A DNA stretch of 64,000 nt from Deinococcus terrestris (GCF_009377345.1 NZ_WBSL01000004.1:179582-243581), one strand, 5' to 3'; counted from the stretch's first letter, positions 12,844 to 29,910 are shown. The notes: generated from the sequence alone by a model not told the origin. Made by a program: numbers and translations.

Positions 12844-13820
12844 CTACAGCTCACGGTGCCCCCCGCCCGGCAGGGTGAAACAGAAGGCGTTGCGCTCGCC
12901 CCGGCGCTCGGCCCAGACCTGACCGCCCCAGCCTTCCACGATGGACCGGACGATATACAGGCCCATGCCGCTGCCCTGCCCGTCTGCGCTGGGGCCACGG
13001 GTGTGGGCACGGAACAGGCTGCCCGTATCGCCCAGCGGGGCGCCGTGGTCCAGAACCGCGACCTCCACCCAGGCCCCGCGCCCCGACGTGGCGATCTCCA
13101 CCGCCCCGGCGGGTGGGCCGTAGCGCAGCGCGTTCTCCACGAGATTGAGCAGCACCTGCAGCAGCTTGTCGGGGTCGGCGCGGACGAGGTGGTCGTCGCC
13201 AAACGTGAGGGTGGCCCCCCGCGCCGTGACCTCGGGGGCCAGCAGCCGCTCGGCCCGCGCGAAGGCTTCCGCGAGCGGCAGGGTGCGGGCACGGGTGGGC
13301 CGGAAGCCCACGGCGAGGTCCTCGACGAGGCGCCCCAGCCGCTCGACCTCCTGCAACCCCTGCCCGACAAACTTGCGGGCCAGCTCGGGGGGCAGGTCGT
13401 ACTCCAGCGCCTCCAACACGCCGCGCAGCCCGGCCACGGGGGTGCGGAACTCGTGTGAGAGGACGGCCGCTGCCTCGCGCAGCTCGGCCTCGCGGCGGCG
13501 GTGCTCGGTCACGTCCTCCACGATGAGCGCTCCGGGTTCCCCCGCCCCCGCGCGGGTCGCGGTGCAGCGCAGGGTGCGGCCCGCCATCTCCAGTTCCAGT
13601 TCGCCGCCGCGCTCGGCCAGCGCCTCCAGGGTGTGGCGGCGCACAACCTCCAGGAGCGGGCGTCCGGCGGCCCGTTCCTGCGGCACGCCCCACAGCCGGG
13701 CGGCGGCGGCGTTCACCCGCAGAACGGTGGGGGGACCGCCCTGCACCGCGCCGAACAGCAGCACGGCCTGCCCCAGCGCGTCCATCCAGGCGTCGGAACG
13801 GGGGGTGGGGGGTGCCTCGG

Positions 13821-13824
<4 letters not shown>
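12844..13824 (-). CDS. phoR: sensor histidine kinase, PhoR-like
   Basis: A 326-residue kinase without clear membrane segments. A PAS-like domain spans ~10-110, then the HisKA domain has the phospho-acceptor H124 in VLSHEFRTP, and a HATPase_c domain contains the N box NLVENALRYG and GMGLYIVRSIVEGWGG. The G1 box reads DHGAP instead of the usual D-x-G-x-G, a mild departure near the ATP lid. The start overlaps the phoB stop by four bases, and phoU follows, which together support a phosphate-sensing role. How the signal arrives is unknown because no sensor domain outside the cytoplasm is seen. Confidence 0.88.
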
Positions 13825-14510
<686 letters not shown>

Positions 14511-14576
14511 CGGTCCTCATTCTGGGGGCGGGGAGGTCAGGGGCGTGTCAGGAGAAGAGGGGAACGGCGCCGGTTG

Positions 14577-15001
<425 letters not shown>

Positions 15002-15005
<4 letters not shown>

Positions 15006-16348
15006 GGAGTCTCCGTGGAGGTGAGGGGGGTGTCGGGGGAGGGCGGCAGGGCGCTGAGGGCCGCGAGGCTCTGCCGGGCATCTGCACCCAGCAGGATACC
15101 TACCTCGCCCGCATTGACGGGAAAGCGCTCGCCTTGAAGCCGGGGCAGCCCCAGGGCGTCGGCGAGTTGCGAGGCCGCCGCCACGTCCGGCCCGGTCACG
15201 ACTTGACTGGCTTCGCGGCTGGCGGGCACCGTCTCCGCGCTCACCCGCGCGTAACCCAGCGTCCGCAGCGCCCCTGCCAGCCGACCGCCGAGGTCCGCGC
15301 CGCTCGCGTCCCGAATTCGCACAGTCACGTCCGCAAGGTCGCCGGGGGTGGCCGCCGCCGGGCCAGCCGCCGCCTCGCCCCCACTGCCCCAGACCTGCGC
15401 GAGCGCTTCCGGGTTCACGGCGAGGTTGGACGTGCCCGGAATCGGCGTGGTGGGGAGGGTGGCGAACCTCAGCCGCAGCTCGGGCAGTTCGGGGAGCAGC
15501 GTGGTCAGCAGCGCGGGGTCGGCGTCCGTCTCCACCCCGTTGCCCACCCCACCCAGGATGGTGGGGAGCGCGGTCAGCCCCTGGGCGGAGGTCAGGCGCG
15601 AGGCGAGCTGCGTCAGAGCCTGCTTCTGGTGGTCGATGCGGCCGTAATCGTCTCCTACGCCCTTGCGGACACGCAGGTACAGCACGGCCTGCTCGCCGGT
15701 CAGGTGGTGGGGACCGGGCGGCAGGCGCAGGTCCACCCCCGCCGCCTGATCTACCCACTCGATGCCGCCTTCCGGGACCGTCACGTCCAGCCCGCCCAGC
15801 GCGTCGATCACGCGGGCCACGTAATCGGTCCGCACGATGACGTGGGCGTCGATGCTCTCGCCGGTAATCGTCTCCACCGCCTCCACCAGCGCCGCTGGTC
15901 CCCCCGCCCAGTAGCGGCCGTTGACCTTCTGCTCGGCCCACCGCAACTCCGGGTTGAAGGGGCCGACGTTGGTGTCGCGGGGAATGTTCAGCACGTTGAC
16001 CGCCGAGCCGTCCACCTTGACCAGCATCAGGGTGTCGGTGTTGGGGGGTTGCAGCAGGCCCGTGCGCTGCTCCTGATCGGCGCAGGGGGTGCGGTAGGCG
16101 CAGTACACGATGTCGCGCCCGGCCAGCAGCAGCGTGAACTGCGGCACGCCTGCCATCCCGGCGGCTGAGGCGTCCCCCGAGCTGTTCAGCACCGCGAGGC
16201 CGCCCAGCGACAGCGCCGCGAGCGTCAGCCCGCCGAGCTGCGCGGCCCGAACGCCGCGTCGGGAGCGGGAGACGGACGCGGGGGCCGGGGCCGCGAAGTC
16301 GAACTGAAAGCTGCCCGGCACGCCGGGTCCGGCGGGAGGATCGGTCAT
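15002..16348 (-). CDS. LytR-CpsA-Psr (LCP) family protein
   Basis: A 448-residue membrane-anchored extracytoplasmic protein. A single signal-anchor helix lies at ~33-55. The LCP domain (~95-290) contains NILNIPRDTNV, the Arg/Asp-bearing VRTDYVARVIDALGGLDV and LYLRVRKGVGDDYGRIDHQKQ, residues that bind polyprenyl pyrophosphate in known members. A C-terminal LytR_C domain (~350-440) follows. LCP enzymes attach glycopolymers to peptidoglycan; the acceptor in this organism is not known. The ATG overlaps the yqeK stop by four bases. Confidence 0.9.
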
Positions 16349-16953
16349 GAGACGCCGGGCAGGTCGCAGGCGGGAGGGCAGAACTCTGGCAGGGCGTGGT
16401 AGGCCCGCAGGGTGCGCGGATGCACCTGGATGCCCCGGCCCTGGAGGTAGGTCACCTTGGACACGATGGCCCGGTTCAGCGCTGCCCCCAGGTCGCACAG
16501 GGCGAGTTCACGGATGTCGGCGTTGACGCCCCGGCCCGGTTCGGACACGTCGGCGATATACACGCAGGCGGCGACCGGATTGCCCCCGCGCGGCCCGGTC
16601 GTGTGGTCCTCCACGGCCTCCAGCACCACCGCGTCGGGATAGCCCCAGCGCTCCAGCAGGGTGCGGGCCGCCCGGCCGTGCAGGGCGAGCGGATGGCCAA
16701 CGTCAATGGCGCACTCCGGCGGCGCGAGGCGCAGCAGCTCGGCGTCCGGGAGGTCGCGGGCAATGTCGTGCAGCAGTCCGGCGGCGTAGGCCCGCGCCTC
16801 GTCCAGCCCATTGGCGCAGGCGATCTGGCAGGCGAGTTCGGCCACCCGCAGCACGTGTTCGTAGCGCCGGGGCCGCACCATCAGCCGCACCCGTTCGTCC
16901 CAGCCCGCCAGTTCGGCGAGGGGGTGCCGGGGAAACTTCAGTTCCGCGATCAT
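16345..16953 (-). CDS. yqeK: HD-domain hydrolase YqeK, bis(5'-nucleosyl)-tetraphosphatase
   Basis: A 202-residue HD-superfamily protein. The metal ligands are seen as RRYEHVLRVAELA (His), GLLHDIAR (His-Asp), HPLALHGRAA (His) and EDHTTGPR, followed by a conserved YIADVSEPGR. Family members symmetrically hydrolyse Ap4A to two ADP. The ATG at 16953 is chosen because a good promoter lies just upstream and the fold begins there. A longer GTG start overlapping the cdaR stop at 17061-17064 is possible and would add 37 residues that look unlike the family. Confidence 0.88.
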   Translation of the reverse strand: MIAELKFPRHPLAELAGWDERVRLMVRPRRYEHVLRVAELACQIACANGLDEARAYAAGLLHDIARDLPDAELLRLAPPECAIDVGHPLALHGRAARTLLERWGYPDAVVLEAVEDHTTGPRGGNPVAACVYIADVSEPGRGVNADIRELALCDLGAALNRAIVSKVTYLQGRGIQVHPRTLRAYHALPEFCPPACDLPGVS

Positions 16954-16988
16954 AGGGCCGCGTGGGTCAGACGCCACACCATGAGTGA

Positions 16989-17018
16989 AGTATACGCCCC
17001 CCACCCTGGCAGTGTGAA
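16989..17018 (-). promoter_or_regulatory. sigma-70 type promoter for yqeK-LCP-rsfS
   Basis: On the minus strand, TTCACA (17013-17018) and TATACT (16989-16994) are separated by 18 bases, close to consensus on both boxes. Transcription would begin near 16982, about 30 bases ahead of the yqeK ATG. It gives the downstream three genes a promoter independent of cdaA-cdaR. Confidence 0.65.
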
Positions 17019-17060
17019 AGAAAGGTCGCGGTCGCTTCTGCATCTTTATCCAGTCAGAGG

Positions 17061-18028
17061 TCACGGCGCGTCGTCCCCCCCGGCGGGCTCAGTGGCCGCC
17101 TCCTGCACGGTCAGGCGTACCCGTACCTCCTCCAGCGCCTGCACCCCGTCGGGCAGCTGCAGGGTCACGGGGGCTGTATAGCTGCCGACCCGGTAGGGCA
17201 CGCGGCCCGGAACCTCCCGCAGCCGCGCGAGCAGGGCCGGGTCGGCGACCACCCGCACCCCGCCCGGCTGCACGCTCAGCGCCGTGACCCGCAGGCCGGG
17301 CGGGGGGTCCTCCAGCACGACAGGCAGGGTCTTGACGGGCACCTCGCCGCTGTCCACCCGGCGCACGGTGACGGTCGCGGGCGTCAGGGTAAGGCCCGCG
17401 ACAGGCTCGCCCCGCTCGTTCAGGGCGATCAGCGCCGCCTCGCGCGTCTCGCCCGGCCCCGGCGCCACGGGTGCGTTGACCACCCGCGTGACCGTGGCGA
17501 CCACCCGGCCTGGCCCGCTGACCGTGGCCTGTGCGGGAGCGACCTCGTAGCGCGGCAGGCTGTTTTCCGGCGGGTTCGCCACGCTGAGGGTCACCCCCAG
17601 GGTGCGGGTCACCAGCGCGTCCACGAAGCCCTGCACCCGCTCGGGCACCTGCCGCTGAAGGATGGTCCCGGTGGGGGCCTGCACGGTGACCGGACGGGTA
17701 AAGCTCCCCTCCGGCACTCCAGTCACGTCCACCACCGCCTCGATGCTGTCGCCGCGCAGCTCGCGCAGGCGCTCGGGACGGCCGCTCAGAAAGACGCGGA
17801 TCGTCGGCGGGCTCAGGTCGCGCACCGCCCGTTCGCCCGCCCCGCGCTCGGCGGTGGTGTCGCTGACCGTGATCGGCACGTCGTAGCCCTGCTCCACGTT
17901 GGCGCGGCGGTCGGTGGTCGCCACGAACCACAGGGTCAGCGCCACCCCCAGCGCGAGCAGCTTGGGCAGCAGGTTGTGAAGGAAGCGCCGCCACAGCCGC
18001 AGCGGGGACCAGCGGCCTTCCGTGCCCG

Positions 18029-18032
<4 letters not shown>
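17061..18032 (-). CDS. cdaR: YbbR-domain regulator of c-di-AMP cyclase
   Basis: A 323-residue protein with one N-terminal membrane anchor (LLPKLLALGVALTLWFVAT, residues ~22-40) and three or more YbbR repeats outside the membrane, each with a PPTIRVFLSGRPE-like strand pair. In Firmicutes YbbR (CdaR) binds and tunes the diadenylate cyclase CdaA. Here the GTG start overlaps the cdaA stop by four bases, the same gene order, which supports that role. The start is GTG at 18032; there is no ATG nearby in frame. Confidence 0.88.
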
Positions 18033-18862
<830 letters not shown>

Positions 18863-18947
18863 GGGCGGCGCTCCACCGGGCCGCCCCGCACAGGGGCCTG
18901 CGGCACGCCGCCCACTATACGCGGGGGGAGGGGAGAGGCCGCCCCGT

Positions 18948-18953
18948 TACACT
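18948..18953 (+). promoter_or_regulatory. leaderless-type -10 box (TACACT)
   Basis: TACACT ends five bases before the ATG of the UPF0173 hydrolase gene, with no ribosome binding site. It is divergent from the cdaA promoter region. Confidence 0.55.
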
Positions 18954-18958
18954 GCCCT

Positions 18959-19639
18959 ATGGAACTGCGTTTTCTGGGCCACAGCACCTTCCTGCTCTCG
19001 CACGGGGGGCACCGCGTCCTGATCGACCCCTTCCTCGCGGGGAATCCGCAGTGCCCGGTCAGCCTGGAAGAAGCGCTGGGCTGGAACCTCAGCGCCGTCC
19101 TGATCAGCCACGCGCACGGCGACCACTGGGGGAACGCCCTGGACTTCGGGCGGGCCGGAGTGCCGGTCATCGGCACTGCCGAGATCGGTGGGTACGCGGC
19201 GGCGAACGGGGCCACGAATGCGGTCGGCGCGAACATTGGCGGCACCGTGCGCGGCGAGTGGGGCAGCGTGTATTTCACCCCTGCGTGGCATTCCTCCTCC
19301 TTCCCCGACGGCACCTACGGGGGGATGCCCACCGGATTGGTCGTGGAGATGGGCGGCAGGCGTGTCTACCACGCGGGCGACACCTCCCTCTTTTCCGACA
19401 TGCGCCTGATCGGGGACCGAGGGCTGGACGCGGCCCTCCTCCCCATCGGCGACCACTACACCATGGGGCCGGAGGAAGCCGGGCGCACGCTGGAACTGCT
19501 GCGCCCCCGCGTGGCTGTGCCTATGCACTACGGCACCTTCCCGCCCCTGACCGGCGACCCGCAGGTTTTCGCGGCGGCGGGGCAGGCGCAGGGGGTAGAC
19601 GTGCGGGTGCTGGGGCCGGGGGAAAGGGCGGAGCTGTAA
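18959..19639 (+). CDS. UPF0173 metal-dependent hydrolase (metallo-beta-lactamase fold)
   Basis: A 226-residue protein of the metallo-beta-lactamase superfamily, UPF0173 branch. Visible motifs are FLGHSTFLL at the N terminus, the metal site SHAHGDHWGN, YHAGDTSLFSDM, LLPIGDHYTMGPEEA and VAVPMHYGTFPPL. Members cleave ester or phosphoester bonds; the substrate here is unknown. It stands alone, convergent with the RNase H gene. Confidence 0.92.
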   Translation: MELRFLGHSTFLLSHGGHRVLIDPFLAGNPQCPVSLEEALGWNLSAVLISHAHGDHWGNALDFGRAGVPVIGTAEIGGYAAANGATNAVGANIGGTVRGEWGSVYFTPAWHSSSFPDGTYGGMPTGLVVEMGGRRVYHAGDTSLFSDMRLIGDRGLDAALLPIGDHYTMGPEEAGRTLELLRPRVAVPMHYGTFPPLTGDPQVFAAAGQAQGVDVRVLGPGERAEL

Positions 19640-19680
19640 GCCTGTGGTGCTGACGGCTGAAAGCGGAGGGCTACCTGCTT

Positions 19681-20421
19681 TCACGCCATCCCCTGAAACT
19701 GCACCTCTACCCCCTGCCCGTCGGCCGCCTGCCGCGCCTGGGCGAGCGCCGAGTGCGCTCCCGGCAGCAGCGCCCGCTCGGGCCGCTGCCACAGCGCCTG
19801 CGCGAGTTTGCTGGCCCGGCGTACGGTCAGGTGCTCGCCGGGCCGCGCCAGCGTGATCGCCGCGAGCAGGGCCTGGGCGCTGGGCGGCACGTCCGAGAGG
19901 GGGTCCAGCGGCACATGCGCCGTGACCCGCTCGCCCGGACGGCGCAGGCTCACGCGGGCTTCGGGGACGGCGGGGCGCTGCTCAATCAGCACTTCCGCCT
20001 GTGGCCCCTCCAGCGCGGGCACGCTCAGGCCCCGGCGGGCGGCATTGGCGAGGTCATGCGCCGAGAGCATGTGTCGCCGGGTGCGCGGCGTGTAGCCCAC
20101 CCGCAGGGCGACGCCCCGCGCCTCGGCCTCGTCCATAACCTCCCGCGCGAGGTCCGCCAGCAGCCACGGCCCCCGCCCCCGCCCCACCGAGGCGATCACG
20201 GCCTCGTTGTCGGTGTGCACGCTCAGCCCCTCGCCGGGGGGAGCGTGCCGCACGGCTTCCAGCACCGCCCGCAACTCGGCCGCGTTGTTGTCGGGGGCCG
20301 CCATCTGGCCCTGGTAGCCCACCGGCAGGGTCCCCGGCCTCAGCAGGATCAGGCCCCAGCCGCCCACGCCGTGTCCGCCCTCCGTCTCGTGCCAGCTCGC
20401 GTCCACGTAGGCGTGGTTCAT
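19681..20421 (-). CDS. RNase H family protein with C-terminal extension
   Basis: A 246-residue protein. Residues 1-~125 carry an RNase HI-type fold with catalytic acidic residues in AYVDASWHE, NAAELRAVLEA, VHTDNEAVIA and SAHDLANAA. Such enzymes cut the RNA strand of RNA-DNA hybrids. Residues ~135-246 form an extra domain not typical of RNase HI, with an Arg/Pro-rich start and helical C terminus; it was not recognised. GGAGG precedes the ATG at 20421. The gene is divergent from pyrE. Confidence 0.85.
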   Translation of the reverse strand: MNHAYVDASWHETEGGHGVGGWGLILLRPGTLPVGYQGQMAAPDNNAAELRAVLEAVRHAPPGEGLSVHTDNEAVIASVGRGRGPWLLADLAREVMDEAEARGVALRVGYTPRTRRHMLSAHDLANAARRGLSVPALEGPQAEVLIEQRPAVPEARVSLRRPGERVTAHVPLDPLSDVPPSAQALLAAITLARPGEHLTVRRASKLAQALWQRPERALLPGAHSALAQARQAADGQGVEVQFQGMA

Positions 20422-20456
20422 GTCACCCTCCATCATGCCTGCCCGGAGGGGGGCAC

Positions 20457-21033
<577 letters not shown>

Positions 21034-21037
<4 letters not shown>

Positions 21038-21612
21038 CTATTCCAGGCGTCCCGGAACTCCTCGGCGGGGGCGTCGGCCCAGATCACGGCGTTCCCGCCC
21101 TGCCGGACGAGGAAGCGGCGGACCAGCTCATAACCGAGGGCGTACTCAGCGGAGTCCAGTAGAGGTTGCGCCCGCTTCCATAGCCTGTCCAGATCGGCAG
21201 AAATGCTGGCGTAGGGCGGCGGCCCGCCCCGTTCCCCGGCCTCGTAATGCTGCGCCAGTCCCTCCGAGACCAGGGCTTCCAGGAGCGTCGTGCCGTACCC
21301 CGGCCCCCGCCAGCGCCGCGCGTGGTGCAGTTCGTGGGCGAGGGTGGCGGGAAGCTCGGTGCGCCAGCCGCCCGCAAAGTTCGGATTGTCCGGCGTCAGC
21401 GTGATGTCCACGAAGTGCGGCAGGGGAGCGTATCCCAGCACGCCCGTCTCGGGCAGGGTCCACGGCGCGACCCGCACGGCCACGTCCACCCCGTCCACTT
21501 CCAGCCGCGCCGCGTGCCGGGTGAGGGCAGCTCCGGCCACCTCGCGCACCTCGTCGGCCAATGGGTCGGGGAGCAGCCCGCCCGCGTTCATCAGGTGCAG
21601 CACGTTCGCCAT
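21034..21612 (-). CDS. putative zinc-dependent protease (HExxH)
   Basis: A 192-residue soluble protein resembling DUF2268-type predicted Zn-proteases. The motif TLAHELHHARRW supplies HExxH, and a downstream Glu in ALVSEGLAQHYE could be the third zinc ligand. No signal peptide is seen, so action in the cytoplasm is likely. Substrate unknown. It lies between pyrE (convergent, four-base overlap) and sucB, with its ATG at 21612. Confidence 0.75.
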
Positions 21613-21677
21613 GTCTGACCCTACCCGCCCTTCTCCGGCCCCCGCCTCCGCCACCTGGCCCAGCCCACCCACGTGAA

Positions 21678-21707
21678 AGCGGCCAACCCCGTTGGGGGCT
21701 GACCGCT
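21678..21707 (-). terminator. terminator of sucAB
   Basis: Thirteen consecutive pairs, counting G-U wobbles, join 21695-21707 with 21678-21690 around a GTTG loop. On the minus strand the stem is followed by a short T-rich stretch. It lies 23 bases past the sucB stop and includes GCTGA-type microrepeat words. Confidence 0.6.
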
Positions 21708-21729
21708 GACGGCTCTAAGGCTCAGGGCT

Positions 21730-23058
<1,329 letters not shown>

Positions 23059-23174
23059 AACGTGTTCCTTTATACCCCCCCGAGCGCGTGACTGGCCGGG
23101 TGACGGGCTTGGGCCTCCGCAGAGGCAGCGAGAAGGGCCGGGGCACGTAGCCCCGACCCCGGCAGAAGCGCGGC

Positions 23175-26023
<2,849 letters not shown>

Positions 26024-26137
26024 TCTCCAGCATACCCCTGCCCTGCCCCAGGCCCCGTGTGCCCCGGCTCCTTTAGCATCTTTGCCCCTATGGCGGTGAC
26101 ACCGGATTTCTTCATGAGGGGGTGGGGGAGGGCGCCT

Positions 26138-26268
26138 TAGCCTGCCTGTCATCCCCAACAGGTGTCTAGACGGGTATCAAGGAACACGCATGACCTGGCA
26201 GGGGTGCCCAGGACCGCCGGACGTTCCGGCGGGGGCTGCCGCTGTCCACCCCAAGGCGGAGGAATCCC
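26138..26268 (+). promoter_or_regulatory. -10 box and structured leader of the BON gene
   Basis: TAGCCT (26138-26143) is followed by about 120 untranslated bases. The leader contains a perfect CCGCCGGA/TCCGGCGG hairpin (26214-26221 with 26225-26232) and an imperfect CCTGGCA/TGCCCAGG hairpin just before it, then GGAGG ahead of the ATG. This contrasts with the leaderless genes around it. Confidence 0.45.
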
Positions 26269-27492
26269 ATGACCCGTTACCGTGATGACCGTTACGACGA
26301 CCGCGATATGACCAGCGACGACCGCCGCGGAATGATGGACCGTGGCTGGGGCCGCGACCAGGGCCGGGATGACGACCGCCGGGGCGAGCGTTACCTGTAC
26401 GCCGACCGCGCGGGCATGGGCGGCGGGATGGGCCAGGGCCGCAGCATGGACGACGACCGCTCCGGTTACGGCATGGGGCGCGGGCAGGGCATGGGCAGCA
26501 TGAGCTCCGGCTCGCAGGACTATGGGCAGGAGCGCTACGGGCAGGGCAGCTCCCGCTCGTCCTATTCCTCGTACTCCGATGACCGCCGAATGTCGGGGGG
26601 CATGGGCATGGGCGACGACCGCTATGGCCGCCAGACCTACGTGGCCGATCCGCAGGGCGGCATGGATGACCGTTACGGGCGCTCCTCGATGGGGGGCCAG
26701 TACGGGGGCAGTCAGTATGGCCAGTCGGGCGGCGGGCAGTACGGCAGCTCGTCCAGCTCCGGCAGGATGGGCATGTCAGGCAGCATGAGCGGCATGGACA
26801 GTCACCGGGGCAAGGGACCCAAGGGCTACCAGCGCAGCGACGACCGCATCCGCGAGATGGTGAACGACACGCTCGAAGACGACGACCATGTGGACGCCAG
26901 CGACATCGAGGTGCAGGTGCAGGGCGGCGAGGTTACCCTGACGGGCACCGTGAGTGACCGCCAGCAGAAGCGCCGCGCCGAGGAAGCCATCGAGCACCTG
27001 CGCGGCGTGCGCGACGTGCACAACCACCTGCGCGTGTCGCGGGGCGGCATGGGTCAGGGCAGCGGCGGCTCCGGCATGGTGATGTCCAGCATGGGCCAGG
27101 GCAGCGCGGGTCAATCTGGCATGGGCCAATCCGGGATGAGCCAGTCTGGAATGGGGCAGTCCAGCATGAGCGGCGACATGGACAACCGGGGCATGGACAC
27201 CTCCGGCATGGGGCAGACCAGCCTCGGCGGATCCAGCATGGGCCAGAGCAGCAGCGGCCTGGGCGGGAGCAGCACCGGCGGCATGATGGGCGACACTCAG
27301 ACGAGCATGGGCCAGACGGGCAGCAGCCAGACCAGCATGGGCAGCACGGCGGGCGGCACCGGGATGGGCGGGAGCAGCGACTCCAGCGTGGACCGCACTG
27401 GCAGCACCGGCTACAGCTCGGACACCGATACCCCCGCCGGGTCGCTGGGCAGCAGCGTGGACAGCGACCGCGCCAACGACACCAAGAAGTAA
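26269..27492 (+). CDS. low-complexity protein with central BON domain
   Basis: A 407-residue protein of three parts. Residues 1-~185 are Asp/Arg/Gly/Tyr/Met-rich and disordered. Residues ~195-262 form a BON domain, recognised by DRIREMVNDTLEDDDHVDASDIEVQVQGGEVTLTG split across its usual strands, and AEEAIEHLRGVRDVHNHLRV. The remainder is dozens of repeats of M-G-Q-S/T, Ser/Gly/Met/Gln-rich, with an acidic end. BON domains bind phospholipid or other envelope partners. No signal peptide is visible. GGAGG precedes the ATG. It is followed by a small hydrophilic protein gene. Confidence 0.85.
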   Translation: MTRYRDDRYDDRDMTSDDRRGMMDRGWGRDQGRDDDRRGERYLYADRAGMGGGMGQGRSMDDDRSGYGMGRGQGMGSMSSGSQDYGQERYGQGSSRSSYSSYSDDRRMSGGMGMGDDRYGRQTYVADPQGGMDDRYGRSSMGGQYGGSQYGQSGGGQYGSSSSSGRMGMSGSMSGMDSHRGKGPKGYQRSDDRIREMVNDTLEDDDHVDASDIEVQVQGGEVTLTGTVSDRQQKRRAEEAIEHLRGVRDVHNHLRVSRGGMGQGSGGSGMVMSSMGQGSAGQSGMGQSGMSQSGMGQSSMSGDMDNRGMDTSGMGQTSLGGSSMGQSSSGLGGSSTGGMMGDTQTSMGQTGSSQTSMGSTAGGTGMGGSSDSSVDRTGSTGYSSDTDTPAGSLGSSVDSDRANDTKK

Positions 27493-27587
27493 CCGCGTCC
27501 CGACCTGCGCCTGAACCTTCCCTGACCGGGCCGCCGACCCTGCCGCACCACCGGGGTCGGCGGCTCTCCCCACCCGCAGGAGTTCCC

Positions 27588-27815
27588 ATGACCCACGACG
27601 ACCGCACCTCTCGCACCGACCAGCCCGCCCTCCCTGATGACCTCGGCAACGAGCTGAGCGAACGCTCCGGCTACTACGACGAGTCCGAGAGCGGCATGAG
27701 CAATACGCCGACCTTTCCGGGCAACCCGGCCTCGCCGCTTGATGTGCCCGGCTCCGACGCCATCACCGACACCGGGACCACGTTCGGCACGGGCGGCGAC
27801 GACAAGGGGATGTAA
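27588..27815 (+). CDS. small hydrophilic, hydrophilin-like protein
   Basis: A 75-residue acidic protein of unknown function, rich in Asp, Ser, Thr and Gly (10 glycines, ~13 percent), without hydrophobic segments or cysteines. In composition it resembles the protein at 104-418 and the disordered ends of the BON protein just upstream. It is probably intrinsically disordered. CAGGAG lies shortly before the ATG. A strong terminator follows directly. Confidence 0.7.
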   Translation: MTHDDRTSRTDQPALPDDLGNELSERSGYYDESESGMSNTPTFPGNPASPLDVPGSDAITDTGTTFGTGGDDKGM

Positions 27816-27821
27816 CGGACA

Positions 27822-27856
27822 AGAGCGCGGAAGGGATCATCCTCCGCGCTCTTTCT
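27822..27856 (+). terminator. rho-independent terminator
   Basis: A perfect ten-base stem, AGAGCGCGGA (27822-27831) with TCCGCGCTCT (27843-27852), is followed by TTCT. It ends the BON/small-protein unit and faces the convergent P450 gene. Confidence 0.85.
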
Positions 27857-27867
27857 CTGCTGGTGTT

Positions 27868-29087
<1,220 letters not shown>

Positions 29088-29091
<4 letters not shown>

Positions 29092-29558
29092 GGGGTCATC
29101 TCCTGGGGAGTTGAGAAAGCGCGGGTCGCTGCGGCGACAGCGCTGAGGGAACGGGGCAGACCCGCGCGGTCGGTGGGGGGCAGGGCGGCGAGTGCGGGGC
29201 CAGTCACTTCCCGCACCGTCTCCAGCGCCCCTTCCCACAGGGCACGGCCCGCCGGGGTCACGGCGACGGTCACCCGCCGGGCGTCGGGGTCGTGGTGGCC
29301 GCGCGTGACGGCCCCCTGCGCCTCCAGCGCGGCGAGCACCCGGCTGACCTCGTAGCGGGGCACCCCCAGCTCGCGGGCGAGGGCAGCGGGCTGCGTGGTC
29401 CCGCCCTGCACGTAAGCCAGCGCGATAAAGGAGCGCAGGTCCAGCCCGTGCCGCCCCCGCAACTCGGCCTCGCCCCGCTCGCTGAGGGCCTGCCACACGT
29501 CCCATAGGGCCGTCAGGAAGGCCAGTTCGGGCGTCTGGAGGGGGTCGGGGTCGCGCAC
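29088..29558 (-). CDS. MarR-family transcriptional regulator
   Basis: A 156-residue winged-helix regulator. The DNA-binding region (~45-105) includes [31 protein letters not shown] and the wing [16 protein letters not shown]. It starts with GTG and is directly coupled to the P450 gene it probably controls. A TTGCA/TGCAA inverted repeat lies 34 bases upstream and is a candidate operator. MarR proteins usually sense small aromatic or oxidising molecules. Confidence 0.88.
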
Positions 29559-29591
29559 GCCTCCCAGGATGCTCCCCGCTCATGTGAGTTG

Positions 29592-29604
29592 TTGCAGAGT
29601 GCAA
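29592..29604. promoter_or_regulatory. candidate MarR operator
   Basis: The inverted repeat TTGCAGAGTGCAA has five-base arms and a three-base centre, matching the general TTGC-n5-GCAA shape of MarR-family sites. It sits just upstream of the MarR-P450 operon start. Confidence 0.45.
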
Positions 29605-29753
29605 TCAAGTTGAGGGGGGTGGGTGTTGGTCGTGGGTTGGTTCTGGATGCTTGGCCGGTTCACCCCCACCCTGCGGAGCTATACCATTCCTAGCTTCCCC
29701 CCCTTAAAACGTTTATGTGCAATAGCGAGATGTTGTGTGGGTGAAGCATTTTT

Positions 29754-29798
29754 CTCCCTCTCCCCTTGCGGGGGAGGGTTGGGGAGGGGGGTGGCGGG
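29754..29798. repeat. REP-like GC-rich palindromic element, copy A
   Basis: CTCCCTCTCCCCTTGCGGGG and the following GGAGGGTTGGGGAGGGGGGT form an inverted repeat with a TTGC loop. Related copies lie at 36161-36199 (same orientation) and 35891-35926 (inverted, diverged). Confidence 0.6.
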
Positions 29799-29898
29799 CG
29801 AAGCTCGCCCTCATGCCAGACGGCGAAAACGGTCCCACTCGGCCACCCTGCACCCCCATCAAGCGCCGCAGGAAGCCAAGGTCCTCTCCCAAATGCCC

Positions 29899-29904
29899 TA
29901 GCCT
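29899..29904 (+). promoter_or_regulatory. leaderless-type -10 box (TAGCCT)
   Basis: TAGCCT ends six bases before the ppx ATG and is separated from it only by GCCCCC, so there is no ribosome binding site. Confidence 0.6.
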
Positions 29905-29910
29905 GCCCCC

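Larger units (their letters stand above)
29559..29910. other. intergenic region between MarR and ppx
   Basis: About 350 bases without a supported gene. It holds the candidate MarR operator, an A/T-rich patch around 29690-29750, a GC-rich inverted repeat element (29754-29798), and the ppx leaderless promoter box at its end. Confidence 0.7.

Noticed and set aside
26091..26141. Sixteen-codon reading frame (MAVTPDFFMRGWGRAP) upstream of the BON gene
   Set aside because: A TAGCAT box lies ten bases before its ATG, but the frame is very short, lacks a ribosome binding site and overlaps the BON promoter; too weak to call.
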